Shown: one piece after another, positions 15,253 through 24,149 of the stretch | Layout: the number at the start of each line of letters is the position of its first letter | How positions within the stretch are numbered: the stretch's first letter is position 1 | Origin: a bacterium | GTDB taxonomy: Bacteria; Planctomycetota; Planctomycetia; Kolteriales; Kolteriaceae | Length of the DNA stretch: 33,911 nucleotides | Assembly (NCBI GenBank): GCA_019748235.1 | Contig: JAIEPU010000121.1 | Coordinates: 1-33,911, forward strand | Direction: 5' to 3' | The notes under the pieces: model-generated | The model's database searches: none | Seen by the model: the letters and a program-made list of their open reading frames with translations, nothing else | What the model was told of the DNA's origin: nothing | Translations under genes and position numbers: made by a program

Positions 15253-17390
15253 GAGTGAAGATTCCCCCGATTCGCTTCGCTCATCAAGATGGACCGATGA
15301 TCCTGGCGTTCGATCGTGATGACCCTCTCCGCTCGATCGATCACCTCTCGACATTGGCTCACGACGATTGCGGTCGAACCAGATTTTCGATCGAACAACC
15401 GCTCAACCACTTTGGCTCTCAGTTCGTCAGGAAGTGAATCGAGAACTCCATCAATTAGGATCAGTTTCGGCATGGCAAGAAGGGCGCGAGCAATCAGTAC
15501 GCGGTACGCCTGCCCTCGGGATAATGGAGCTCCGGACGGCAATAGGGTTGTGTTGAGACCCTCGGGTAGGTGGGCAATGTCTTCAATCAAGTCCAAATGA
15601 TGCAGCACTTCAGAGACCTGTTTCGATGTCACATCAGCACGTCCCATACGAATGTTGTCGATGATGGAACCGCTGACAAAGTCAAGATCCCGAACGATCG
15701 CCACTGTTGAACGGAGTGAATTCGCGTGAACCACTCGCGAATCAATATCGTCGATCAAAACGCTTCCACTCGTCGGAAAGCGAATTCCAGCCATTAGATC
15801 GACAAGAGTGCTTTTGCCTCGGCCACTGGGACCGACGATCGCAACCTTCTCCCCCGAAGCAATTTGAATCTGAATATTCTCGAAGAGTGGGGCTTCGCGC
15901 GAGTCGTACGAGAATCGAACGCTACGAAAAGAAATCGCAAGGCCTTGAGCAGTCGAGGAGATTTCCTCATGACCACTTTCTTCTTCTGGAAGATCGATCA
16001 GGTGCCCGATCTTATCCATCGCGGCAATGAGGTCATAAAAGCTTTCCAGATGCTTGCCAATCTTTGTGAATGAACCGATGACTACCGTCACGATAAGCTC
16101 AGCCGCCACCAATTGACCGAGCGTTAGCTGACCCGAAATAACCAGATAGCCACCCAGGCCGAGTAGCACGGTGCTTGCAATCGCCTGAAGGCCCAAGGCG
16201 AAGATCACCTGTCGAATCACGATCGCGAAGTGTCGCTCACGCGCCGATAGATAGGCTCGTGCCGCCTGGTCCCCACGATTAACCGCCAACTCTGGCCCGG
16301 CTCCGAGTTTAAAAGCAAGGTTCGAGCGCACCATCTCTTGCAGCAAATCTGCCGTGGAGTACTTCGTCAGTGATTCGTTAATGCTCGTTCGGATTGCGCC
16401 CCTCCCGAGTAAGAAGACAATCCCTACCATCGCTGCAATAAGAACGATGTCATAGAGGAGTAGATACGGATGATAGACAGCGAGCAAGACCGCTCCGATC
16501 AAAGTCGATAGGAACAGTGAGATCCCCTCAAGCAGAAAAACGGAGCAGACTTTCTGCACAGTCACGATGTCAAAGAATCGATTGAGGAGTTCCGGTCCGT
16601 ATTGCGTATCGAAAGCGGCAACAGGAGCCCTTGGTAGCCGATAGGAGAGATCCGCGACGAGGCGAACGAAGATGCGCCGTTGAAGATATTCCACCAGAAT
16701 GGTTTGCATGATCCTTAACAGGGCCGCGAATGCGAGTGAGCCAAATAATAGCAGAGAAACGATGAGAAGTGGTTGCAGCAACCCGCCAAAGGCAATACTC
16801 GTCACCAGTGATTCCACCGCAAGAGGAGTAGCAAGAGAGAGTACTCCAATCGCGATGACATAGATGATGACTGAAATGACGTCGCTGCGCTCGGTTCTCA
16901 AAAGCGCGAAGAGCCTATTGACGGGCGTCATGCCATGTGGATGTTCCTCATTCCGAAGATGCTGGTATGGCAACGCCGCTTGAATGAGAACCACATCGAC
17001 CGGTTCGCTCATGCTTTTGAGCCCTAATCGCTGCAGCATTTCCTTGTTGCTGATCCATTGGCTTGGTCCGGAAGTATCCTCCAACACACTGACTTGGCTG
17101 CTGTCGACGTTGAGGACAAGAACTCCGCCGGGGCATTTCTGGGTCATCACTACGATGGGTGCCGAGGGTCGAACGAAAGAGAGAACATCTCGAAGGGGAC
17201 GATGATCAAAGCGCGCATCGATACCTAGTTGCTGTATCGCGGGAACAAGGGTCTCAATCGAAGCATCGCGATTCCCTAGGTTCGACTGAATGACTTCCGT
17301 CGCCCTGAGTTGGTCGAAGGGCGTCCCCAATGCGGTCGAGATACGCTCCACTAAATTGAGCACTGATGAGACCAAAGTAGCCCCAATCAT
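15249..17390 (-). CDS. ABC exporter of the HlyB/PCAT class with degenerate ATPase motifs
   Basis: A 713-residue fused exporter. Residues about 20-130 resemble a peptidase C39-like domain without an obvious catalytic Cys, as in HlyB. Residues about 165-440 form the six-helix membrane domain, and about 475-700 the nucleotide-binding domain. Walker A is intact (GPSGRGKS, Lys526) and the Walker B Asp is present (LILID, Asp647). However, the residue at the catalytic Glu position is Gly648, the H-switch position is Gln679 (VVSQ), the Q-loop position is Arg567, and the signature is LSRGQ (623-627). The adaptor and outer membrane genes follow with ATGA overlaps, so the operon encodes a full export complex. 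The substrate gene is not evident nearby. No clear ribosome binding site precedes ATG 17390. Such sequence changes may define a subfamily; its ATPase activity is uncertain. Confidence 0.9.
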   Translation of the reverse strand: MIGATLVSSVLNLVERISTALGTPFDQLRATEVIQSNLGNRDASIETLVPAIQQLGIDARFDHRPLRDVLSFVRPSAPIVVMTQKCPGGVLVLNVDSSQVSVLEDTSGPSQWISNKEMLQRLGLKSMSEPVDVVLIQAALPYQHLRNEEHPHGMTPVNRLFALLRTERSDVISVIIYVIAIGVLSLATPLAVESLVTSIAFGGLLQPLLIVSLLLFGSLAFAALLRIMQTILVEYLQRRIFVRLVADLSYRLPRAPVAAFDTQYGPELLNRFFDIVTVQKVCSVFLLEGISLFLSTLIGAVLLAVYHPYLLLYDIVLIAAMVGIVFLLGRGAIRTSINESLTKYSTADLLQEMVRSNLAFKLGAGPELAVNRGDQAARAYLSARERHFAIVIRQVIFALGLQAIASTVLLGLGGYLVISGQLTLGQLVAAELIVTVVIGSFTKIGKHLESFYDLIAAMDKIGHLIDLPEEESGHEEISSTAQGLAISFRSVRFSYDSREAPLFENIQIQIASGEKVAIVGPSGRGKSTLVDLMAGIRFPTSGSVLIDDIDSRVVHANSLRSTVAIVRDLDFVSGSIIDNIRMGRADVTSKQVSEVLHHLDLIEDIAHLPEGLNTTLLPSGAPLSRGQAYRVLIARALLAMPKLILIDGVLDSLPDELRAKVVERLFDRKSGSTAIVVSQCREVIDRAERVITIERQDHRSILMSEANRGNLHS

Positions 17391-17660
17391 GATCGAAGGG
17401 TCAAGTTCCTGCTCTCATGCACACCTAGAATATACGACAAATAAGTCGCGACAAAAATATCATAACACATACTTCGTCATAATGGTAGAACATTATGGTC
17501 ATTAGACGCCCATTTTTGGAGATCGATGAGGTCAGACCTCGAAACATTTTATGGGTTTTGGAGATCGGAAAAGAGAGTCACCAAGCGGGCAACGGTTCAT
17601 GGGACTTCGTATCCATAAAATGGGTTGGATGCATAAAGTTGGCGAGACCGACGGTCAGAG
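17391..17660. promoter_or_regulatory. Divergent promoter region between the exporter operon and the GH30 operon
   Basis: This AT-rich tract separates two outward-facing operons and should hold both promoters. It contains the inverted repeat at 17478-17497 and an 8-base palindrome GTCGCGAC at 17445-17452. I could not fix -35/-10 elements with confidence. Confidence 0.55.
17478..17497. repeat. Inverted repeat, possible operator
   Basis: CATAATG (17478-17484) and CATTATG (17491-17497) are perfect complements separated by GTAGAA. Seven-base arms with a six-base spacer fit a dimeric repressor or activator site. Its position between two divergent operons supports this, but the binding protein is unknown. 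Confidence 0.45.
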
Positions 17661-19109
17661 TTGAGTAACAAAATCATGATTCCTCACCTCAGCATAGCTC
17701 TTTTGCTTCTCTTCGCTCAAGTCTCCGTCGCCGCTGGCCCCGGACGGTGGTGGCTCACGACATCCGACCTAAAAAATCAACTCAAAGAGCAGCCAAACCT
17801 CATATTTGGCAACGCAACAAGCGAGGCCACACCTTCCGCCGATCGATTGACCATTGATGAGTCCAAGCTTGGACAGCAGATACTTGGACTAGGATCGTCG
17901 CTTGACCACGCGACGTGTTTTAACCTCTCGCAACTCTCCGACGAAGATCGTCGCAAGGTGTTGACTCGCTTATTCGACAAGACAGATGGCATCGGCATCA
18001 ACCTGTCACGTATTTGTATCGGCACGCCGGACTTTACCCCCGAGTCCTGGTACAGCTATGACGACCTACCAAAAGATGGGCTGGATGACGCGCTCCATCA
18101 GTTCTCGATCGAGAAGGACAGGCGGTACATCCTCCCGATGCTCCGTTCCGCGCTCCAAGTTAATCCAAACTTAATGTTCTTTGCATCTCCGTGGAGCCCT
18201 CCTGGTTGGATGAAGAGCACAGGCAACTTGATCGGAGGAGAGTTAAAGGTCGATCACTATGGCTCCTATGCTCAGTATTTCGTTAAGTTCATTGAAGCCT
18301 ATCGCGAGGAAGGAATTCCCATTCATGCGGTAACGATTCAAAATGAGCCGGGAGTTGATCGCAACAAAGGATCGGTGAGTTGGCACTATCCGTCGTGTCA
18401 TTGGACCGCGGAGCAAGAGCGAGATTTCATCAAGTCTCATCTCGGTCCAGCCTTCAAAAATGTAGGACTCAAAACAGAGATTTGGACGTACGACCATAAC
18501 TTTAATGAAGTGCCGACCCCAGATGGGGACGATCCAGGGATCGCCTATCCCCGGACGGTAGTAAGCGATCCAGAAGCAGCGAAATTTGTAAGAGGTGTCG
18601 CGTTTCACGGCTACGCCGGGAAACCGAAGGGAATGATGACCTTCCACCGAGAGTTTCCGGCGTTCCCCATGCACTTCACGGAAGGATCAGTTTTCGGACC
18701 GTATGGGGGGAGACTTCTCATTGAATATCTTCGCCATGGGGCATCGAGTTATAATGGGTGGGTGACGATCCTCGATAGTGATGGAAAGCCGAATAACGGC
18801 CCCTTCCGCGCGAGCCGTACGTGCGTCACCATCGACTCGAAGACCAAAAAGCCGAATTACCACTACGATTACTTCCAATACGGGCATTTCTTCCGCTTCA
18901 TTCAACGAGGTTCTCACCGGATTGAAGTGGAAGGAGGGGACAACTTACTGGGTGCGGTTGCCTTTTTGAATCCTGACGGAGAAATCGCGACGATGATCGT
19001 CAACTCCAGTGGAAAGCAGCGCTCGTTGACAATCTTCTGGCGTGGCCAATCAGTCGAACTATCGTTACCACAACGATCAGTCAGCACGATCACTTGGAAA
19101 TCAACGTGA
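17661..19109 (+). CDS. Glycoside hydrolase family 30-like secreted glycosidase
   Basis: A 482-residue protein counted from TTG 17661; ATG 17676, five codons later, is an equally possible start, and neither has a strong ribosome binding site. The signal peptide spans the first 25 residues (cleavage near VSVAA). The family is shown by GLGSSLDHATCFNLSQLS near the N-terminus, FFASPWSPPGWMKST, the acid/base motif TIQNEP with Glu229, and the nucleophile motif HFTEGS with Glu341 (TTG numbering). A C-terminal beta domain has the typical AFLNPDGEIATMIVNSSG. Known GH30 enzymes cleave beta-linked glucosyl, xylosyl or fucosyl bonds; the exact substrate cannot be read here. It is the first gene of an operon whose next gene begins at or within its stop codon region. 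Confidence 0.9.
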   Translation: MSNKIMIPHLSIALLLLFAQVSVAAGPGRWWLTTSDLKNQLKEQPNLIFGNATSEATPSADRLTIDESKLGQQILGLGSSLDHATCFNLSQLSDEDRRKVLTRLFDKTDGIGINLSRICIGTPDFTPESWYSYDDLPKDGLDDALHQFSIEKDRRYILPMLRSALQVNPNLMFFASPWSPPGWMKSTGNLIGGELKVDHYGSYAQYFVKFIEAYREEGIPIHAVTIQNEPGVDRNKGSVSWHYPSCHWTAEQERDFIKSHLGPAFKNVGLKTEIWTYDHNFNEVPTPDGDDPGIAYPRTVVSDPEAAKFVRGVAFHGYAGKPKGMMTFHREFPAFPMHFTEGSVFGPYGGRLLIEYLRHGASSYNGWVTILDSDGKPNNGPFRASRTCVTIDSKTKKPNYHYDYFQYGHFFRFIQRGSHRIEVEGGDNLLGAVAFLNPDGEIATMIVNSSGKQRSLTIFWRGQSVELSLPQRSVSTITWKST

Positions 19110-19120
19110 GAGACGTCTTC

Positions 19121-21217
19121 ATGTGTGTGGAAAATGTCCGACGTTTTATCGCGAAAAAACGTCACGTCCTTCTGTCGTTCGCGTTGTTACTAGGATCGGC
19201 CTCTCCTCTCCTCTCGTTCGAGGGGCCGAACTTCTCACTCGAAGGGGTCTCGGTCACCCCTCATACGATTGCCGATGCAATGCGCTATGCATCTCCGCGC
19301 GATCCGGAACTCGGCGCGCTCGTGCAGCTGTTCCTGAAGAATCGGGGGACGGCGCCACTCACCTTCGATGCCAGCTCACCCCTTCGGATCGATGGGAAGT
19401 CACCCGACGAATTGCTTAGCCAGGGTGATTGGGCATGGCATGACTTTCCCTCCGCATGGCGAGACATGAAGCTGGAGGTCCCCGCCGGTGCCATGGTTGT
19501 TTGGACTTTCAACGGAAAGAGTTCGCCCTGGGGTGTGGGCCGAGAGGCAGTGCTGTCCGTTTCTGAAAGCCAATCACCCGAACTAAAACCCATTCCAATT
19601 CGAATCGAAAAGCCCTCGGTTTGGATTTCGTCCGTCACCTTTTTGAGCACTGATCAAAGCGTTTACCCGGATAGCCTGGTTGTTCACCTGGTGAACGACG
19701 ATGAAACGTCGCGTAAGATTGCGGGTTATCGACTTTGGTTGCCTGAAAACAACTCCTCGTGGAGAGTAATGCATCCCCAACCCACACACGATGATTTCGA
19801 ATCTTGGCCCGCCAACCGTGTACTTGGTTCACACGAGCGAGCAATCATGCGAATGCGAACCGGTCGACTTCCGCTCAGCTACGCGGTGGTGGAAGTACAA
19901 TTGAAAGATGACAGCGGAAAGTCCCAGAGCCTTTGGGCTCATCTCCGCGTGAAGCGCGAAGTTTTTGACATTAGCGGCGGATGGGTTCAGGGGGGACGAA
20001 ATGCACCCACGGTCATGACCTTTGAACCATTCCTCAAGACGCTGAAACGTCTCTATGTCAATACAGCGCACTTAGCTGATCAGATTCCGGGATACACTGA
20101 CCAGACCATGCCCGGAGGACTGTACGACCGATATCCCCTTAAATATTTCAACGCCCTCACTCCTGTCGAGAAATATGAGACGGATGATGTTCTGCCCCGC
20201 GTCCACGCCGTCGAGTTTTTGGGGGAGCCGCAATATGGCGGAGGGCGTCCCGTTGCACCGATGGAAGTTTGGCAGAAGTTAGCTCCTTACCAAGCCAGTA
20301 AGCTACCGACCACGGTGACCCACAGTGAGGAAAAGATCTGGCGGTACTATGCGGGACTTTCGGACTTTCCCCACTACGACGCATACCGTGTGTGTGCCCC
20401 CTCGCCCGATGCATGGTGGAAGTACGATCGTTGGGATGGCAAGAAAGTCGGCTGGGGAGCTCCTCTCGAGACGATCGGTGATATGTCCCGTTCTCTTCGT
20501 GACCTGAATCGACCGAAACCGACGGCCTATTGGTCGCAAGGTCCGGCCGATGGTTGGGATCCTGTTTGGGGACGCAAACGTACGACCCCCACGCCTGACG
20601 AACTCCGGCTTCAGGCTTATCACGCTCTATCAAGCCGAATCACCTCCCTCTATTGGTTTAACCTCAGCCTGAAGTCACTACTGAAGTATCCGGATACGAT
20701 GGGTGAAATTGCCCGAGTGGGTCGGGAGATCCGTCTGCTCGACGATTTCTACTTGCAAGGCGACGCTTACCAATACTCAAGGTCGGTTCGAGATGGAAAA
20801 CCTGATTGGGATTTAGCTTCCATTGCTTCGCCCGATGGGATGCTACTGTTTGCGTTAGACCTTGACTACACGCCGAATAAGAACACACGACTCTTCGAGT
20901 TCGGCCCCCCTCGCGCGGTATCTCTCCGTTATAAGCTCGCTCCTTGGTGCACGACTCCGCAGGAAGTATTTCGAATCGATGCCGACGGCACCCACAATGT
21001 CTCGTTTGAAGTCAAAAGCAGAGAGATCGAGATCAAGGATACGATCCACAAGGTCGCCATCTATGTCGTATCTCCCGAGAAAGGCCTACGGAACAAACTC
21101 GATGAAGAGAGGAAGCAACTCGTTTACGCGGAGAGTCAAATAGACTTCGATCCGATTACGAAAGAAACTGACCTTCAGAAATTAGTCGACTTCAAAGAAT
21201 CGCTCCCGAAGGATTGA
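19121..21217 (+). CDS. Large secreted protein of unknown function, possible glycosidase-like barrel
   Basis: A 698-residue protein from ATG 19121; GTG 19106, which overlaps the previous stop as GTGA, and TTG 19094 are alternatives. A hydrophobic signal peptide (HVLLSFALLLGSASPLL) is followed by a beta-rich N-terminal half of about 270 residues. From ISGGWVQGGRNAPTV onward the sequence alternates strands and helices with many aromatic residues (AVEFLGEPQYGGGRP, WWKYDRWDGKKVGWG, AYWSQGPADGWDPVWG), as in barrel-type carbohydrate-active enzymes, and ends in another beta domain. I do not recognise a characterised family, and no catalytic pair can be assigned. Position between a GH30 enzyme and a sulfatase, with overlaps at both ends, argues for a role in the same glycan pathway. 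Confidence 0.85.
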   Translation: MCVENVRRFIAKKRHVLLSFALLLGSASPLLSFEGPNFSLEGVSVTPHTIADAMRYASPRDPELGALVQLFLKNRGTAPLTFDASSPLRIDGKSPDELLSQGDWAWHDFPSAWRDMKLEVPAGAMVVWTFNGKSSPWGVGREAVLSVSESQSPELKPIPIRIEKPSVWISSVTFLSTDQSVYPDSLVVHLVNDDETSRKIAGYRLWLPENNSSWRVMHPQPTHDDFESWPANRVLGSHERAIMRMRTGRLPLSYAVVEVQLKDDSGKSQSLWAHLRVKREVFDISGGWVQGGRNAPTVMTFEPFLKTLKRLYVNTAHLADQIPGYTDQTMPGGLYDRYPLKYFNALTPVEKYETDDVLPRVHAVEFLGEPQYGGGRPVAPMEVWQKLAPYQASKLPTTVTHSEEKIWRYYAGLSDFPHYDAYRVCAPSPDAWWKYDRWDGKKVGWGAPLETIGDMSRSLRDLNRPKPTAYWSQGPADGWDPVWGRKRTTPTPDELRLQAYHALSSRITSLYWFNLSLKSLLKYPDTMGEIARVGREIRLLDDFYLQGDAYQYSRSVRDGKPDWDLASIASPDGMLLFALDLDYTPNKNTRLFEFGPPRAVSLRYKLAPWCTTPQEVFRIDADGTHNVSFEVKSREIEIKDTIHKVAIYVVSPEKGLRNKLDEERKQLVYAESQIDFDPITKETDLQKLVDFKESLPKD

Positions 21218-23112
21218 TGAGTAATAGAATGCATCGCCCTACCACTAAGCGTCTTGCAGGATATTTGTCAAATACTCTTACCCATGCTCACTGCAGCCAG
21301 GGGTATCAATTTCCTTTATGGGTCGGGCTTGTATTTGTGATCACATCCGTCCTGTCGCAGTCCCTTCATGCGACCGAAGGGGAAAAGCCGAACGTCATCA
21401 TCGTCATGATCGACGACATGGGTTATGGCGATCTTTCGTGCCTCGGCAGCCCTTTTGTTAAGACACCTCATCTGGATCGACTTCATGTCTCATCTGTTCG
21501 ATTCACCAATTTTCACGTCGCCCCGATGTGCTCCCCGACACGAGGTCAACTTCTTACAGGCCTCAATGCCATGCGAAATGGAAGTACGATCGTCGCCAGC
21601 TCTCGCATGATGGTTCATGCCGAGATTCCGATGCTTCCTCAATACTTCGCCGATGCCGGCTACGCCACCGGGATCTTCGGCAAGTGGCATCTTGGAGAGA
21701 ACTATCCTCATCGACCGCAGGACCGTGGCTTCCAGGAGTCCCTCACTTTTCCTCTCCAGGAGATCGGTTCCATCGCGGATTACTGGTGCAACGACTACTT
21801 CGATCCGGTGCTGAAGAAGAATGGCAGCAATCGACGGATGAACGGTTACTCCACCGACATTTTTTTCGACGATGCGATGAAGTGGATCCAAGAGCAGCAA
21901 AAAGGCAGCCGGCCATTTCTCTGCTACCTCCCGCTCAACGCAGTACATGGTCCGCAATGGGCCCCCGCAGCGCTCCGAACTCGAATCGCAGCCCAGTTTC
22001 CGAAATTGAGTGCTGGACAAATCGGTTATCTAGCCATGTTGGCCAATGCCGATGAGAACATCGGTCGACTCGAGAAAATGCTTGATGATTCCAAGTTGAC
22101 AGAGAACACTATCGTCATCTTCTTAAGTGACAACGGAGGATATGCCCTTGTCGATCATTTCAACGCGGGAATGCGGGGAGGGAAATCGCGATTGACCGAA
22201 GGGGGACATCGCGTCCCTTGTTTTATCCGCTGGCCGAACGGTGGCATCGGAGGCTCCACCAACAGTCGTGATCTAAATGGACTCACGCAAGTTCAGGATA
22301 TCCTGCCAACGCTACTTGATCTCTGTGGAATCTCCTCTGCTCCAAAGCTTCCCTTCGACGGGGTCAGCGTTGCAAGATGTCTTCGAGGTGAGGAAACACT
22401 TCCTGATCGGACGTTAATTGTGCAATACGGCCCCCCTCAACCGTTTCACATGACCTGTGTGATGCAGGGCCCCTGGCGTTTGCTCTCTGACATCAAAGGG
22501 ACCAGCAAGGGAATGCCCGAGCTATACAACTTGTCGGACGATCCCAAGCAGACGCGGAATATCATCCACACTCACCCGGAGAAGGCTGCTGAATTGCGCG
22601 CGTTCTATGACACCTGGTGGTCATCGATTGAACCGAAGACGCGCCAACGAACGCACATCGGCGTTGGACATCCTTCGCAGAATTCCGTGGTGCTCAGCAG
22701 CGCGGAATGGCGTGAAGGTGCGATGACGAGCGTCCCGAAGCTTCGAGAGGGAATCAAGCGTCACGGCATGTGGGACGTCGAAGTGTTGAAAGAGGGTGAA
22801 TACGAGATTTCGCTCCGCCGATGGCCCGAGGAATCGAAGTTACTGTTGAAAGAAGGAGCACCTGCATGGCAGCCTCGCGACATGCAGACTCCTGATCACA
22901 TCGGTTATTCGGCCGGCAAACCTCTTCCCATTGAACACGCGCATCTACGGATCGGCGAGAAACATTTCGACGCCAGTATCACCGGCACTGCCCATGAAGC
23001 TACTTTTCGGATACCGCTTGCCGCAGGTGTCACAGAGGTTGAAGCATTTTTTTCAGGACAAGATAGCAAGCCGCTCTGCGCGGCATTCTTCGTGACGATC
23101 ACAAGCCGCTAA
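21217..23112 (+). CDS. Sulfatase (arylsulfatase A-like, formylglycine type)
   Basis: A 631-residue sulfatase. ATG 21217 shares its A with the TGA stop of the previous gene, so the genes are coupled. A 30-residue leader precedes a hydrophobic signal segment (about 32-50). The alkaline-phosphatase-like fold begins with PNVIIVMIDDMGYGD, where Asp66 and Asp67 should bind the metal. CSPTRGQ places the formylglycine Cys at residue 105, followed by the expected GKWHLGE and FLSDNGG motifs. An extra C-terminal domain of about 160 residues (from near SSAEWREGAM, with GMWDVEVLKEGEYEISLRRW) is beta-rich, as in many planctomycete sulfatases. It needs a formylglycine-generating enzyme encoded elsewhere. 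With GH30 and the unknown protein it suggests removal of sulfate from a glycan or glycolipid. Confidence 0.94.
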   Translation: MSNRMHRPTTKRLAGYLSNTLTHAHCSQGYQFPLWVGLVFVITSVLSQSLHATEGEKPNVIIVMIDDMGYGDLSCLGSPFVKTPHLDRLHVSSVRFTNFHVAPMCSPTRGQLLTGLNAMRNGSTIVASSRMMVHAEIPMLPQYFADAGYATGIFGKWHLGENYPHRPQDRGFQESLTFPLQEIGSIADYWCNDYFDPVLKKNGSNRRMNGYSTDIFFDDAMKWIQEQQKGSRPFLCYLPLNAVHGPQWAPAALRTRIAAQFPKLSAGQIGYLAMLANADENIGRLEKMLDDSKLTENTIVIFLSDNGGYALVDHFNAGMRGGKSRLTEGGHRVPCFIRWPNGGIGGSTNSRDLNGLTQVQDILPTLLDLCGISSAPKLPFDGVSVARCLRGEETLPDRTLIVQYGPPQPFHMTCVMQGPWRLLSDIKGTSKGMPELYNLSDDPKQTRNIIHTHPEKAAELRAFYDTWWSSIEPKTRQRTHIGVGHPSQNSVVLSSAEWREGAMTSVPKLREGIKRHGMWDVEVLKEGEYEISLRRWPEESKLLLKEGAPAWQPRDMQTPDHIGYSAGKPLPIEHAHLRIGEKHFDASITGTAHEATFRIPLAAGVTEVEAFFSGQDSKPLCAAFFVTITSR

Positions 23113-23127
23113 AAGATAGATTCAATC

Positions 23128-23162
23128 GTCTCACTCGCTTAAGTTGAACCGACCAGTGAGAC
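23128..23162. terminator. Possible bidirectional terminator between convergent genes
   Basis: GTCTCACT (23128-23135) and AGTGAGAC (23155-23162) are perfect complements around a 19-base loop, placed between the convergent sulfatase and LysR genes. No T-run follows, so it may be a weak or factor-assisted terminator. Confidence 0.45.
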
Positions 23163-23182
23163 ATCGGTGAGGCGCACGTCAT

Positions 23183-24040
23183 TCATGCATGCAGAACCTC
23201 CAGGCTTTCGACGATGTGCTCGGCGAACAGTTCAGACACTTTCGAAAGCTCTTCTCGTTTCATCAGAGCGAGCTCGGCATCGGCGAGGTGGGGCAACTTT
23301 GTTTCTTTCCGAATGGGATGAATCCCCTCGGGGATCATGTGTGCCGGAAGGACGGTGATGCCGATCCCCGCTTTCACTGCCGCGATTGTTCCCGCTAAGC
23401 TGGGGCTGGTGTAGCTGATATGCCAACTGCGCTTCGCTCGATCGAGCGCCGCCAGAGCGCGGTCACGGTAGATACAGGGTTGAGGAGAGAGCACCAACGA
23501 TAAACGCTCTTCCGGTATGTAATCGTCAGCCGCGGCCCAGATTAAAGGCTCTCGCCACACCTTCGTTCCTCCTTTCACTCGCTGAGGATCTCTCTTTGCC
23601 AGGATCACCTCATATTCGCCTCGGTGAAAGCCATCGAGAAGATTCAACGTCAGGTCGCAGGTGACATTCAACTTCACGCGTGGATGATGCTGACGAAAAC
23701 TCGCGAGCACGGTTGGCAAATAATGAGTTGCGAAATCCTCGGGGGTGCCAAAACGGATCTCCCCTTCCATGTCTGGTTCCCTTAGCCGACTGAATGCCTC
23801 CCACTGAAGCTGGATCATTCGGCGAGCATACCCCAGGAATATCTCTCCCTGCGGTGTCAAAAGAACCCGCCTTCCCGTCCGATCAAATAGCTCACAGCCA
23901 AGTTGATCCTCGAGCTTCTTGATCTGAAGGCTCAGCGCGGATTGAGTCCGACTCACGGTTGCTGCCGCCTGTCCGAACGTCCCGGTCTCCGCAATGGCCA
24001 CAAAACTCTTGAGTTGCAGAGTATCGACAAAAAAGGGCAT
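23183..24040 (-). CDS. LysR-family transcriptional regulator
   Basis: A 285-residue regulator. The winged helix-turn-helix is at about residues 7-65, with the family signature AETGTFGQAAATVSRTQSALSLQIKKLE and the wing GCELFDRTGRRVLLTPQG. The effector domain follows (GEIRFGTPEDFATHYLPTVL, later AAVKAGIGITVLPAHMI). The effector is unknown. It is transcribed divergently from dabB across 109 bases, the usual layout for a LysR protein and its target, so it probably senses a carbon-related signal and controls the dab operon (inference). It is not CbbR by any specific motif I can see; no RuBisCO gene is in the window. Confidence 0.92.
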   Translation of the reverse strand: MPFFVDTLQLKSFVAIAETGTFGQAAATVSRTQSALSLQIKKLEDQLGCELFDRTGRRVLLTPQGEIFLGYARRMIQLQWEAFSRLREPDMEGEIRFGTPEDFATHYLPTVLASFRQHHPRVKLNVTCDLTLNLLDGFHRGEYEVILAKRDPQRVKGGTKVWREPLIWAAADDYIPEERLSLVLSPQPCIYRDRALAALDRAKRSWHISYTSPSLAGTIAAVKAGIGITVLPAHMIPEGIHPIRKETKLPHLADAELALMKREELSKVSELFAEHIVESLEVLHA

Positions 24041-24061
24041 GAGACCTCCGATAAGAAAACC

Positions 24062-24076
24062 TCATCGAACTAATGA
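24062..24076. promoter_or_regulatory. Candidate regulator site between the LysR gene and dabB
   Basis: A short dyad, TCAT (24062-24065) with ATGA (24073-24076) and a 7-base spacer, lies in the divergent promoter region 22 bases from the LysR start. LysR proteins bind interrupted dyads in such places. The dyad is short and could be chance. Confidence 0.25.
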
Positions 24077-24149
24077 ACACAATCAATTTTACAAATATTA
24101 GCTCAGCTTCTAAAGTGCGATGAACGAATTTCAGAAGGGAGGTGAAAGC

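Noticed and set aside
17445-17452. GTCGCGAC palindrome as an operator
   Set aside because: An 8-base palindrome is expected by chance in a window of this size; no further symmetry around it.
24120-24149. Upstream ATG for dabB
   Set aside because: The ATG at 24150 has a near-perfect ribosome binding site, which lies inside the extra ten codons.
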